From assembly GCF_001482285.1 (NCBI RefSeq), contig NZ_LOEP01000022.1:1-64000 (forward strand): 64,000 nt of DNA, in the 5' to 3' direction. Under the pieces are notes generated by a model. It was not told where the DNA came from, did no database searches, and saw only the letters and a program-made list of their open reading frames with translations. The stretch comes from Haloferax sp. Q22. GTDB taxonomy: Archaea > Halobacteriota > Halobacteria > Halobacteriales > Haloferacaceae. Position numbers and translations under genes: made by a program. This document shows positions 33,912 to 42,501 of the stretch, piece after piece (the first letter of the stretch is position 1; the number at the start of each line of letters is the position of its first letter).

Positions 33912-34375
33912 CACTCGACCACCTCGGCGAGCACGTCCTGGACGGTCTGCTTGCTCTCGGCTTCGAGGAGCTTCTCGCGTACGTCCTCGTGCATGAGCGA
34001 CCGCGAGAGGGCGCTCAGAATCTGCAGGTGGTCCTCGCCGCCCGCCGCGGGGACGAGAATCATGAACAGGAGCTTCGCCGGCTTGTCGTCCATGGCGTCG
34101 AAGTCGATGCCTTCGGTCGAGCGCGCGAACGCGACCGTCGGCTTCGAGACGGCGTCGGTCTTCGCGTGGGGGATGCCGATGCCGAAGCCGACGCCGGTCG
34201 TCGCCTCCTCCTCGCGTTCGAGGAGGGCGTCGAGCGCGGCGTCGCGGTCGTCGACGCGCCCGGCGTCGACGGCGAGGTCGAGGAGGAACTCGATGGCCCC
34301 CTCCTTCGTCGCCGGCGGCTCTTCGAGCGAGATCAGTTCGAGCGGTGTGATGGTGCTGATGTCAGTGACGTCCAT
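33911..34375 (-). CDS. ptfA: PTS fructose-specific component EIIA
   Basis: A 154-residue IIA of the mannitol/fructose class. The active histidine lies in GVGFGIGIPHAKTDAVSKP, followed by VAFARSTEGIDFDAMDDKPA and LLFMILVPAAGGEDHLQILS, the typical IIA core. N-terminal LISLEEPPATKEGAIEFLLD is the usual start. It moves phosphate from HPr to the separate IIB. Coupled to ptsH. Upstream 44 bp to ptfC suggest continued transcription from the ptfC promoter. Confidence 0.94.
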   Translation of the reverse strand: MDVTDISTITPLELISLEEPPATKEGAIEFLLDLAVDAGRVDDRDAALDALLEREEEATTGVGFGIGIPHAKTDAVSKPTVAFARSTEGIDFDAMDDKPAKLLFMILVPAAGGEDHLQILSALSRSLMHEDVREKLLEAESKQTVQDVLAEVVE

Positions 34376-34419
34376 TGTATTGTACTTCGTTCGAGTCTGG
34401 AAAGATTAGTTCGGTGTGG

Positions 34420-35547
34420 TCAGTCGTCGGAGCTCTGGGCCGCGACCTTGGCGTCGAAGTTCGGCTTGATAGCCGTCGCGATGACGGCGGTCACGATGGA
34501 GCCCAGTAGGATGCACGCGATGAACATGAACGGCTGGTTCGACAGCGGAACCACGAAGATGCCGCCGTGCGGTGCCGGCATGTTCACGCCGAGCGCCATC
34601 GAGGCCGCGCCGGCGACGGCGCTGCCGGCGACGACGCTCGGGATGACGCGGGCGGGGTCGGCCGCCGCGTACGGAATCGCGCCCTCAGTAATGAACGAGA
34701 AGCCGAGGAGCACGCCGCTCTTGGCGTTCTCGTACATCTCGGCCGCGTACTTCTGCGGTGCGATGAAGTTCGACAGCGCGAGGCCGATCGGCGGGACCAT
34801 ACCCGCGATCATGACCGCGGCCATCGGCGCGGTGACGCCCTCGGAGATGAGGCCGACGGAGAACACGTAGGCGACCTTGTTGATGGGGCCACCCATGTCG
34901 GCCGCCATCATCGCCCCGAGGATGCCCCCGAGGAGAATCGCCTGTCCGCCGCCCTGCATATTGCTCAGGAAGTTCGTGAGTCCCGCGTTCGCGATGGAAA
35001 TCGGGACGCCCAGCACGAACAGCATGATGGGCGTGAGCACCGCGGTCGTCGCGACCGGGATGAGGAGCACGGGCATCATCGGTGCGATGAACTCGGGCAC
35101 GTCGCGCTGCTTGAACCAGCGCGCGACGATACCGGCGAGGAACCCGGCGACGATAGCGCCGAGGTAGCCCGCGCCGGCGGAGCCACCCTGAAGGCCGATG
35201 ACGTCCCCGGCCGCCTGCAGGACGTTGCCCTGCTGGATGATGTACGACAGGATGAAGCCCGGTGCGAGGCCCGGACGGTCGGCGATAGCGTACGCGATGT
35301 ACGCGCCGAGCACCGGAACCATCAGCGTCAGCCCAGCGACGCCGATCTGCGCGAGGAACCAGCCGGCGGTCCCCGTGCTGTTGAATACGTCTTGTACGTT
35401 GTTCGAAAGCGAGGCTACCGCGTAGCCCAGCGCCAGGAAGATTCCGCCGATAGTCACGAACGGAATCATGAACGATACCCCAGTCATCAGGTCCTCCTTC
35501 ACCGAAGTGAGGTAGGACCGAACTGCGTCTTCTGCGTCGTTTGCCAT
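34420..35547 (-). CDS. ptfC: PTS fructose-specific permease component EIIC
   Basis: A 375-residue integral membrane IIC, starting MANDAEDAVRSYLTSVKEDL followed by LMTGVSFMIPFVTIGGIFLALG, the standard IIC-Fru opening, and about nine membrane segments. Substrate-site segments include GLQGGSAGAGYLGAIVAGFLAG, MGGPINKVAYVFS and SFITEGAIPYAAADPARVIPS (the GAIPF-type motif). Start chosen at 35547; eleven upstream codons (MRTFFRRGGNT) are basic and lie in the leader. Cotransports and phosphorylates fructose to fructose-1-phosphate with ptfA/ptfB. Confidence 0.94.
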   Translation of the reverse strand: MANDAEDAVRSYLTSVKEDLMTGVSFMIPFVTIGGIFLALGYAVASLSNNVQDVFNSTGTAGWFLAQIGVAGLTLMVPVLGAYIAYAIADRPGLAPGFILSYIIQQGNVLQAAGDVIGLQGGSAGAGYLGAIVAGFLAGIVARWFKQRDVPEFIAPMMPVLLIPVATTAVLTPIMLFVLGVPISIANAGLTNFLSNMQGGGQAILLGGILGAMMAADMGGPINKVAYVFSVGLISEGVTAPMAAVMIAGMVPPIGLALSNFIAPQKYAAEMYENAKSGVLLGFSFITEGAIPYAAADPARVIPSVVAGSAVAGAASMALGVNMPAPHGGIFVVPLSNQPFMFIACILLGSIVTAVIATAIKPNFDAKVAAQSSDD

Positions 35548-35604
35548 AGTGTTGCCACCCCTACGAAAGAACGTACGCAAATGTGCTCAAAAACCCTTTC
35601 GAAT

Positions 35605-35645
35605 ATGAACGTTACTGAGCGTTTTGATCGTTAACAAACGTTCAT
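35605..35645. promoter_or_regulatory. Phased CGTT array and 9-bp inverted repeat at the ptfC promoter
   Basis: ATGAACGTT (35605-35613) and AACGTTCAT (35637-35645) are perfect inverted repeats with a 32-bp offset. CGTT occurs at 35610, 35620, 35629 and 35639, that is about once per helical turn. The array sits 58 bp upstream of the ptfC ATG, next to an AT-rich TATA candidate (CATATTCG, 35600-35607 on the minus strand). It looks like a multi-subunit activator or repressor site controlling the PTS genes. Confidence 0.6.
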
Positions 35646-35652
35646 CTGAGAA

Positions 35653-36570
35653 TCACCGGCTCCGAACGGTCGTCACCTCGACGTGCGTTTCGTTCGTCAG
35701 CACGTCTTCGAGGTTCGGAGCGCGGGTGCCAGCAACCCCGACGACGCGGGACGCGGTCAACACGCCCATTCGGAGGGCATCGGCGTCCGACAGTCCGTGT
35801 TCGCGTGCGGCGAGGAACCCGGACATGACGGCGTCGCCCGCGCCGACTGTGTCCACGACCTCAACGTCGAGCGCAGGCGCAGAGAGGACCTCGCTGTCGG
35901 TGACGAGGAGCGCGCCGTCCGCGCCGAGCGAGGCTAACACGTACTCGAACCCGCGCGCGTGAAGTTCCTCGGCGGCCTCGATGGCGTCGGCTTCGGTCTC
36001 GACAGTTCGACCCGTCGCCGCCGCGAGTTCCGAGCGATTGGGTTTGCAGACGTAGTAGTCGGCCTCCAGTTCGGCGAGGTACTCCCCGCCCATGTCCACC
36101 GCTATCTGCCAGTCGCCCGCGCGGGCGAGTCTATCGACATCGGCGAGAGACATCCCCGGTGGGAGGCTACCGCCGACGAGGAGCGTGTCGGGCTCGTTCG
36201 CCTGCGCGGTTTCGACGAGTTCGTCCACGTCGGCTGCACGAATCTGCGGGCCGTTGTGATTGAGTTTGTACTCGCCGTCCTCCGCGAGCACGGTCGTGTT
36301 CAGGCGCGTGTCCGCGTCGACGGTGACGAAGTCTGAGGCGATGCCGTCGGCGTCGAGTCGATCGCGGACGAACTTCCCGAAATGGCCGCCGAGAAAGCCC
36401 GAGGCGGTCACGTCGGCATCGAGCGCCGAGACGTACTTGGCGACGTTGATACCCTTGCCGCCCGCGGTAAACACCGCGTCGTCGGTCCGGTGGACGACGC
36501 CGGGCTGAAGCGGTTCGTCGAAGTGAATCGTGTGGTCTACTGCTGGGTTCGGGGTGACTGTGAGAATCAT
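35653..36570 (-). CDS. pfkB: 1-phosphofructokinase (PfkB family)
   Basis: A 305-residue ribokinase-family kinase that phosphorylates fructose-1-phosphate at C6. Landmarks: VFTAGGKGINVAKYVSAL near residue 35 (PfkB signature 1), NGPQIRAADVDEL, KPNRSELAAATGR, and the catalytic-base motif DTVGAGDAVMSGFLAARE near residue 250. Coupled to glpR by ATGA (36567-36570). Its product is the substrate of fba at the cluster end. Confidence 0.95.
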   Translation of the reverse strand: MILTVTPNPAVDHTIHFDEPLQPGVVHRTDDAVFTAGGKGINVAKYVSALDADVTASGFLGGHFGKFVRDRLDADGIASDFVTVDADTRLNTTVLAEDGEYKLNHNGPQIRAADVDELVETAQANEPDTLLVGGSLPPGMSLADVDRLARAGDWQIAVDMGGEYLAELEADYYVCKPNRSELAAATGRTVETEADAIEAAEELHARGFEYVLASLGADGALLVTDSEVLSAPALDVEVVDTVGAGDAVMSGFLAAREHGLSDADALRMGVLTASRVVGVAGTRAPNLEDVLTNETHVEVTTVRSR

Positions 36571-37334
36571 CGTGCAACTCCGTCGACGACGGTGACGCCC
36601 GCGCTCTCAATCTCCTCGCGAGAGTCGTCGTCGAGCGTTCCGTCGGTGATAATCAGGTCGATATCTTCGAGCGATGCGAACTGGACGAAGCTCCGGCGGC
36701 CGAGCTTCGAGAGATCAGCGACGAGGACGACTTTCGCGGCCTTTTCCACCATCAGCTCCTTCATCCGCGCCTCGTCCTCGTTCGGGGTCGTGAGGCCGGA
36801 CTCCACGTCCAGCCCGTTCGTGCCGAGGAACAGCAGGTCGAAGTTCGTCCGCTCCATGAACGACTCCGCGGTCGGTCCCACGAGCGCCTTCGTCCGCCGG
36901 CGGAGCGTCCCGCCCGTGAGTTTGACCTCGTTTTCCTCTTCGTTCAGTTCGATGGCAAGCCGCGGCGAGTTGGTGACGCCGAGTATCGTCCCGTCCTTGG
37001 GGACCTTCCGCGCCACCTCCATCGTGGTCGTCCCGGCGTCGAAGAACACGACCTGTCCCTCGGCCAGTTCCTCGACCGCGCGGTCGGCGATCGCGCGTTT
37101 CCCTTCGAGATTCTGTACTTCCTTCTGCCCGTAGGTCTGCTCGCGCCCGACGGAGGTCACGGGGACGGCTCCGCCGTGCGACCGCTCGATGAGCCCACGG
37201 TCTTCGAGTTCGCGCAGGTCACGTCGTATCGTCGCCTTCGAATAGCCGAGGTGGTCGGACAGCGACTCGACCGACCGGCCGTCCGAGTCGGAAACGAGTT
37301 CGACGATGCGGCGTTTGCGCTCTGCTGGTAACAT
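36567..37334 (-). CDS. glpR: DeoR/GlpR-family transcriptional regulator
   Basis: A 255-residue repressor. Residues 1-60 are the DeoR winged helix: MLPAERKRRIVELVSDSDG, VESLSDHLGYSKATIRRDLRE, then RSHGGAVPV. The sensor domain resembles ribose-5-phosphate isomerase: VVFFDAGTTTMEVARKVP, GVTNSPRLAIELN, KLTGGTLRRRTKALVGP, DLLFLGTNGLDVESGLT. GlpR of H. volcanii represses glucose and fructose metabolic kinases on glycerol, which fits its linkage to pfkB. The operator-like repeat directly upstream suggests autoregulation. Confidence 0.95.
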   Translation of the reverse strand: MLPAERKRRIVELVSDSDGRSVESLSDHLGYSKATIRRDLRELEDRGLIERSHGGAVPVTSVGREQTYGQKEVQNLEGKRAIADRAVEELAEGQVVFFDAGTTTMEVARKVPKDGTILGVTNSPRLAIELNEEENEVKLTGGTLRRRTKALVGPTAESFMERTNFDLLFLGTNGLDVESGLTTPNEDEARMKELMVEKAAKVVLVADLSKLGRRSFVQFASLEDIDLIITDGTLDDDSREEIESAGVTVVDGVAR

Positions 37335-37343
37335 CGGTAGCGA

Positions 37344-37360
37344 TTCCTCGTTAGGTGGAA
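37344..37360 (-). promoter_or_regulatory. GlpR operator-like inverted repeat
   Basis: TTCCTCGTTAGGTGGAA: arms TTCCNC and GNGGAA around five bases, 10 bp before the glpR start. It resembles the hexameric inverted repeat reported for H. volcanii GlpR (as I recall, TCSNC...GNGGA). It lies downstream of the TATA candidate (ATAAACAATTAA, about 37380-37391 on the minus strand), where binding would block transcription. Confidence 0.6.
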
Positions 37361-37438
37361 GGTAAGTCGGGGAGTAGTGTTAATTGTTTATGTTGGATTC
37401 CGCCCGTATTTGCTCGAAACAGCCGTATCTCACACAAG

Positions 37439-37506
37439 AACGAAAACGGCGTGTTCGTTGGTGAGAAAACGATCAAAAACGAAAACGAGAACGCTCGAAA
37501 CGAACG
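37439..37506. promoter_or_regulatory. Cluster of AACG repeats upstream of glpR
   Basis: AACG appears at 37439, 37445, 37468, 37478, 37484, 37490, 37499 and 37503, with one CGTT at 37456, in 68 bp that are otherwise A-rich. It is located about 50-120 bp upstream of the glpR TATA candidate and downstream of leuB, so it most probably serves glpR. The motif matches the CGTT array in front of ptfC. Confidence 0.5.
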
Positions 37507-37537
37507 TCGAACCGCCGATTCGGTGGGTTGCCGACGC

Positions 37538-38512
37538 TCAGAGTCGGTCGAGAATCGCGGCGGTCACGTCCTCCGTGGAGGCGTCGCCGCCGAGGTCGGG
37601 CGTGCGCGGCCCGTCAGCGAGGACGCCTTCGACGGCCGACCGGACGCGGTCGGCTTCGTCCTCGTAGTCGAGGTAGTCGAGCAGCATCGCCGCGGACAGA
37701 ATCGTCGCCGCGGGGTTGGCGATGCCCTCGCCGGCGATGTCCGGCGCGGAGCCGTGAACCGGCTCGAACAGCGCGGCGTCCGGGCCGATGTTCGCCGAGG
37801 GGAGCAGTCCGAGACCGCCGACGAGGCCGGCGGCGAGGTCGGACAGCACGTCGCCCGCGAGGTTCGGGCAGACGATGGTGTCGAACTGCGTGGGGTCGAG
37901 ACAGACGCGCGTCGCGAAGGCGTCCATCAGGACCTCCTCTGCCTCGACGCCGCGCTCGTCGGCGACGGAGACGACGGCGTCGCGGAAGCGACCGTCCGTC
38001 TCGCGCATCACGTTCGCCTTGTGGGCGACCTGGAAACTGCCGCCCTCGCCGCCGACGTAGTCGCAGGCGTACTCGGCGAGTCGCTCGGACGCCGAGGTGG
38101 TGACGACGCGCGTGAGCGTCGAGAGGTCGTCAGAGAGCCGGTCTTCGTGGCCGGCGTAGACGCCTTCCGTGTTCTCCCGGAGGAAGACGAGGTCCGTCTC
38201 CGGTCGGAGCGCGTCGACGCCGGGGTAGGCCTTCGCCGGGCGGACGTTGACAAAGGAGTCCACCGCAGTCCGAAGCGGCAGGATAACGTCCGCCGCGGTC
38301 TCGCCGGCCGCGCCGAACAGCGTCGCGTCGGCCTCGGCGGCGAGGTCGTACGTCTCCTGCGGGAGCGCCTCGCCGGTCTCTTCTTTCACGTGGTCGCCGG
38401 CGTCGGCCTCGACGAACTCGAAGTCGCCGACGGCCTTCAGCACGTCAACCGCCGCCGGGATGACCTCCGCGCCGATGCCATCGCCGGGGATGACGACGAT
38501 TTCCTCAGTCAT
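37538..38512 (-). CDS. leuB: 3-isopropylmalate dehydrogenase
   Basis: A 324-residue NAD-dependent beta-decarboxylating dehydrogenase. [20 protein letters not shown] opens it, [20 protein letters not shown] and [18 protein letters not shown] follow, and [23 protein letters not shown] (Asp metal ligands) and [19 protein letters not shown] (NAD site) complete the set. Third step of leucine synthesis. The start lies inside the end of leuD (8-nt overlap), the last gene of the ilvB-leuB operon. It is the leuB marker locus in H. volcanii. Confidence 0.96.
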   Translation of the reverse strand: MTEEIVVIPGDGIGAEVIPAAVDVLKAVGDFEFVEADAGDHVKEETGEALPQETYDLAAEADATLFGAAGETAADVILPLRTAVDSFVNVRPAKAYPGVDALRPETDLVFLRENTEGVYAGHEDRLSDDLSTLTRVVTTSASERLAEYACDYVGGEGGSFQVAHKANVMRETDGRFRDAVVSVADERGVEAEEVLMDAFATRVCLDPTQFDTIVCPNLAGDVLSDLAAGLVGGLGLLPSANIGPDAALFEPVHGSAPDIAGEGIANPAATILSAAMLLDYLDYEDEADRVRSAVEGVLADGPRTPDLGGDASTEDVTAAILDRL

Positions 38513-39113
38513 CGACGTAGGGCAGGGAAGCGGCTTTCTCGGCGACCGCGTCGGCGTTCGACTTCATGAGCGCCGTCGTGTCCCAGACGCCCTCGGTGAG
38601 CGCCTTCCGTTGTGCGTCGTCGACGGTCACGTCCACGGTCTTCTCGCCGTAGGTGACCGTCTCGTTTTCCACGTCCACGTCGATGTCTGCATCCGGGTGC
38701 TCGTCGACCCAGTCCTGCAGTTCGGTGATGGTGTCGTGGTCGGCGGTGACCGTCGGGATACCGAGCGCGAGGCAGTTGCCCGCGAAAATCTCGGCGAACG
38801 ACTCACCGATGATGGCGTCGATGCCCCAGCGCATGAGCGCCTGCGGGGCGTGCTCCCGAGAGGAGCCACAGCCGAAGTTGGCGTTGACGACCATGATGGA
38901 GGCGTCCTGGAACTGCGGCTCGTTCATCGGGTGGTCCTTCGGTTCGTCGTTCTCGTCGTAGCGCTGGTCGAAGAACGCGAACTCGCCGAGGCCGTCGAAC
39001 GTGACGACCTTCATGAATCGCGCCGGGATGATCTGGTCCGTGTCGATGTCGTTGCCGCGGATGGGAACGCCGGAGCCGGACGCGGAGTCGATTTCGGGAA
39101 TCTCGTCGGTCAT
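38505..39113 (-). CDS. leuD: 3-isopropylmalate dehydratase small subunit
   Basis: A 202-residue aconitase-swivel subunit: [21 protein letters not shown], then [22 protein letters not shown] and [18 protein letters not shown], the standard LeuD motifs. Pairs with LeuC to isomerise 2- to 3-isopropylmalate. Coupled to leuC by ATGA (39110-39113) and overlapping leuB. Confidence 0.96.
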   Translation of the reverse strand: MTDEIPEIDSASGSGVPIRGNDIDTDQIIPARFMKVVTFDGLGEFAFFDQRYDENDEPKDHPMNEPQFQDASIMVVNANFGCGSSREHAPQALMRWGIDAIIGESFAEIFAGNCLALGIPTVTADHDTITELQDWVDEHPDADIDVDVENETVTYGEKTVDVTVDDAQRKALTEGVWDTTALMKSNADAVAEKAASLPYVDD

Positions 39114-40531
39114 GCGACGCTCACCTCCTTCAGTTCGCGCACGTCAGTCACGTGCCCGGTGACGGCCGCGGCGGCGACCATGCGCGGGTTCATCAGGACG
39201 GTGCGGCCGTCTTTCGACCCCTGCCGACCGATGAAGTTGCGGTTCGACGAGGACGCGGAGGCCTCGTCGCCCTCCAGTTGGTCCTCGTTCATGCCGAGAC
39301 ACATCGAACAGCCCGCCTCCCGCCACTCGAAGCCGGCTTCCGTGAATATCTCGTCGAGACCCTCCGCCTCCGCGGCGGCCTTGACGCGCTGGCTGCCGGG
39401 GACGACCATCGCACGGACGCTGTCCGCGACCTGTCGCCCCTTCACGACCCCCGCCGCGCGGCGGAGGTCGGGCATCCGGGCATTCGTACACGAACCGAGG
39501 AACGCCACGTCGATTTCGTAGCCTTCCATCGTCTCGCCGGGCGTGACGCCCATGTGCTCCTGCGCCATCCGGGCGGTGTCCTGCTTCTCCTCGGGCAGGT
39601 CTTCGGGGGCCGGAATGGGCTGGGTGATACCGACGCCCTGTCCGGGCGTGGTCCCCCACGTGACGACGGGCTCGAGTTCGGAGCCGTCGATGGTGACGAC
39701 GTCGTCGTACTCGGCGTCCTCGTCGGAGCGGATGGACTCCCAGTACGGCTTGAGTTCGTCGAACCGCTCGGGGTTCTCTTGGAAGTACTCGGTGTCTTTC
39801 AGCCAGTCGTAGGTGGTCTCGTCGGGGTTGACGTAGCCCGCACGAGCGCCGCCTTCGATGGACATGTTACAGATGCTCATCCGGCCTTCCATATCGAGGT
39901 TCTCGATGGCCTCGCCGGCGTACTCGTAGACGTAGCCGACGCCGCCTTCGGTCCCGAGACGACGGATGATTTCGAGGATGACGTCCTTGGCCTCGACGCC
40001 GGGGCCGAGTTCGCCCGTGACCTCGATCTTCCGAACCTTCTTTTTCTCCATCGCGACCGTTTGGGTCGCCAGCACGTCGCGAATCTGGCTCGTGCCGATA
40101 CCGAACGCGAGCGCCCCGAACGCGCCGTGGGTCGACGTGTGGCTGTCGCCGCAGACGATAGTCATGCCGGGTTGGGTGAGTCCCTTCTCGGGCCCGATGA
40201 CGTGGACGATACCCTGTTCGCCCGAGGTCGGGTCCGAGAAGTTGATGCCGGCGTCGCGGACGTTCTGTTCGAGTTCGGCCATCATCTCCTCTGCGGCGTC
40301 GTCGCGGAACGGCCGCGACTGGTCCGACGTGGGGACGATGTGGTCGACCGTCGCGTGCGTCCGGTTCGGGTAGGCGACTTCGAGGTCGCGCTCCTGCAGC
40401 ATGCCGAACGCCTGCGGGCTCGTCACCTCGTGGATGAGGTGCAGGCCGCAGAACAACTGCGTCTGGCCGGTCGGAAGCTCCGAGACCGTGTGTTCCTCCC
40501 AGACCTTGTCGTACAGTGTTCCCTCACTCAT
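39110..40531 (-). CDS. leuC: 3-isopropylmalate dehydratase large subunit
   Basis: A 473-residue 4Fe-4S aconitase-family subunit. [49 protein letters not shown] and [15 protein letters not shown] supply the cluster cysteines and substrate site. I set the start at ATG 40531 ([16 protein letters not shown]), the normal LeuC opening; upstream in-frame codons reach 40588 but are inside the small gene before it. It overlaps that gene by 8 nt. Confidence 0.96.
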   Translation of the reverse strand: MSEGTLYDKVWEEHTVSELPTGQTQLFCGLHLIHEVTSPQAFGMLQERDLEVAYPNRTHATVDHIVPTSDQSRPFRDDAAEEMMAELEQNVRDAGINFSDPTSGEQGIVHVIGPEKGLTQPGMTIVCGDSHTSTHGAFGALAFGIGTSQIRDVLATQTVAMEKKKVRKIEVTGELGPGVEAKDVILEIIRRLGTEGGVGYVYEYAGEAIENLDMEGRMSICNMSIEGGARAGYVNPDETTYDWLKDTEYFQENPERFDELKPYWESIRSDEDAEYDDVVTIDGSELEPVVTWGTTPGQGVGITQPIPAPEDLPEEKQDTARMAQEHMGVTPGETMEGYEIDVAFLGSCTNARMPDLRRAAGVVKGRQVADSVRAMVVPGSQRVKAAAEAEGLDEIFTEAGFEWREAGCSMCLGMNEDQLEGDEASASSSNRNFIGRQGSKDGRTVLMNPRMVAAAAVTGHVTDVRELKEVSVA

Positions 40532-40790
40532 GTCCGTCACCCGGTACGACGCGGTCGTCGTGGCCACGTTCCCAGACCTGGTTCGCACCCTCGCCGTTGC
40601 GGGGCGTGTGGTCCACGTCGCCCATCGTCTCGGTCTCGGTCGCGTCCGTGTCCGTCGCGGGCGTCGCGTCGCTCTGACCGCCGTCGGTGACGGCCGGGCC
40701 GCGCTCGTAGACCGTGGTGAACGTCTCGCCCGTATAGGGGTTCGTGTGGCTGATGTCTCGCATTCGGTCGGTCGTGTCGTCGCGTGTCAT
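40524..40790 (-). CDS. Small acidic protein conserved between ilvC and leuC
   Basis: An 88-residue hydrophilic protein starting [21 protein letters not shown], with a Thr/Asp-rich middle and the end [17 protein letters not shown]. The blocks [20 protein letters not shown] and [21 protein letters not shown] look like two related repeats (TxxYERG / xxVWERG). It sits in the operon 11 nt after ilvC and overlaps leuC by 8 nt. No known function; its invariant position suggests a regulatory or assembly role for the isomeroreductase or dehydratase. Confidence 0.72.
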   Translation of the reverse strand: MTRDDTTDRMRDISHTNPYTGETFTTVYERGPAVTDGGQSDATPATDTDATETETMGDVDHTPRNGEGANQVWERGHDDRVVPGDGHE

Positions 40791-40801
40791 TGGTGTCGTG
40801 T

Positions 40802-41848
40802 TCAGTCGTCCGCCGGTGCTTCGGCTTTCTCCGCGTCCGCTTCTTCTTCGTCGTCGGCCCACGCGAACAGGTCGCGCAGCGGCGCGCCGACCTGTTCGAT
40901 GTGGTGGTTCTCTTCTGCGTCCTTGAGCTGGGAGTACGACGGGCGGCCCGCCTGGTTCTCCAGAATCCACTCGCGGGCGAAGGTACCGTCTTGGACCTCC
41001 TCCAGAATCTCCTCCATGTTCTCGCGGGCGTGCTCGTCGACGACGCGGTCGCCGCGGGTCAGCCCGCCGAACTCGGCCGTGTCGGAGACCGAGTCCCACA
41101 TCTCGCCGAGCCCGCCTTCGTACATCAGGTCGACGATGAGCTTCAGTTCGTTCAGGCATTCGAAGTACGCCATCTCGGGGGAGTAGCCCGCGTCGACGAG
41201 CGTCTCGTAGCCCTGCTTGACCAGCGAGGTGACGCCGCCGCAGAGGACGGCCTGCTCGCCGAACAGGTCGGTCTCGGTCTCTTCCTGGAACGTCGTCTCG
41301 ATGACGCCCGCGCGGGTGCAGCCGAGGCCGTGCGCGTAGGCCAGCGCTTCTTCCTTGGCGTCGCCCGTCACGTCTTGGTAGACCGCGATGAGACCCGGCG
41401 TCCCCTCGTTCGCCTCGTAGTTGCGGCGGACGAGGTGGCCCGGCGACTTCGGCGCGACCATCGTCACGTCGACGTCTTCCGGGGGCCGAATCTGGTTGTA
41501 GTGGATGTTGAAGCCGTGGGCGAACTGGAGCGTGTCGCCGGCGTCGAGGGAGTCTCGAATCTCCTCGAACACCGCCGGCTGGACGGTGTCGGGGACGAGA
41601 ATCGAGACGATGTCGCCCTCGGCGGCCGCCTCTGCCGGCTCCTTGACGCGGAGGCCGTCGGCTTCCGCGGCGGCGCGGGACGAAGAGCTGGCGCGGAGGC
41701 CGACAACCACGTCGACCCCGCTGTCGGCGAGGTTCTGCGCGTGGGCGTGGCCCTGGCTGCCGTAGCCGATGACGGCTACGGTCTTGTCGTCGATTTGGGA
41801 GCGGTCGGCGTCGTCGTCGTAGTAAACTTCCGTGGTGAGTTCTGTCAT
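40802..41848 (-). CDS. ilvC: Ketol-acid reductoisomerase (class I)
   Basis: A 348-residue NADPH enzyme: [21 protein letters not shown] (dinucleotide fold), [36 protein letters not shown], and the helical knotted domain with [17 protein letters not shown] and [19 protein letters not shown] carrying the metal Asp/Glu ligands. A class I length with an acidic tail. Coupled to ilvN by ATGA (41845-41848). Confidence 0.96.
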   Translation of the reverse strand: MTELTTEVYYDDDADRSQIDDKTVAVIGYGSQGHAHAQNLADSGVDVVVGLRASSSSRAAAEADGLRVKEPAEAAAEGDIVSILVPDTVQPAVFEEIRDSLDAGDTLQFAHGFNIHYNQIRPPEDVDVTMVAPKSPGHLVRRNYEANEGTPGLIAVYQDVTGDAKEEALAYAHGLGCTRAGVIETTFQEETETDLFGEQAVLCGGVTSLVKQGYETLVDAGYSPEMAYFECLNELKLIVDLMYEGGLGEMWDSVSDTAEFGGLTRGDRVVDEHARENMEEILEEVQDGTFAREWILENQAGRPSYSQLKDAEENHHIEQVGAPLRDLFAWADDEEEADAEKAEAPADD

Positions 41849-42501
41849 TGCGTGTTTGTGTTGGGTTTGGTGGGTTCGCCGGAGGTTCCGGGTTCCTCTC
41901 CGGGGACGGTCTTCTTCGAGCCGTGGGCGAGCGCGGTCTGGCCGGTCCGGGCGATTTCGATGATGCCGAACCGCCGGAACGCGTCCACGGCGTCGTCTAT
42001 CTTCCGCTCGTCGCCGCTGAGTTGGACCGTGATGGTCTCTGGGCCGGCGTCGAGGGTGCGGCCGTCGTACATCTCCGTGATGGCGTGGACTTTGTCGGGG
42101 TCCTCGCCGCGGACCTTCAGGAGGACGAGTTCCGCGCGAACGGCGTCGTCGTCCAACTCGCCGACGGAGATGACGGGCTTGAGCTTCGCGAGCTGTTTTT
42201 CTATCTGGTCGATGCCCGGTTCGGGCTCCTCTACGACCATCGTGATGCGGGAGTGCCCCTCGACGGTCGTGGGACCCACGGTGAGGCTCTCGATGTTGAA
42301 CTGGCGGCGGGCGGCGAGGCCGGCGACGCGCGAGAGCACGCCGGGTTCGTCCTCGACGATGGCCGAAAAGACCGTTCGCCGCGGTTCGTGTTCCGATTCC
42401 GCTTCGGGGTCGATGCGGATACCCTGCGCGTTGCGTCGGCCGTCGGGGTGTGGCCGCTCGTCGGGCGCGGGGCCTTGCAGTCCTGTCCGATTGTCGCTCA
42501 T
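41845..42501 (-). CDS. ilvN: Acetolactate synthase regulatory (small) subunit
   Basis: A 218-residue regulatory subunit. After a 40-residue acidic/proline-rich extension an ACT domain begins ([34 protein letters not shown]), followed by the C-terminal ALS_ss domain ([38 protein letters not shown]). The tail is disordered. Confers valine-type feedback on IlvB. The ATG at 42501 overlaps the ilvB stop (ATGA). Confidence 0.95.
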   Translation of the reverse strand: MSDNRTGLQGPAPDERPHPDGRRNAQGIRIDPEAESEHEPRRTVFSAIVEDEPGVLSRVAGLAARRQFNIESLTVGPTTVEGHSRITMVVEEPEPGIDQIEKQLAKLKPVISVGELDDDAVRAELVLLKVRGEDPDKVHAITEMYDGRTLDAGPETITVQLSGDERKIDDAVDAFRRFGIIEIARTGQTALAHGSKKTVPGEEPGTSGEPTKPNTNTQ

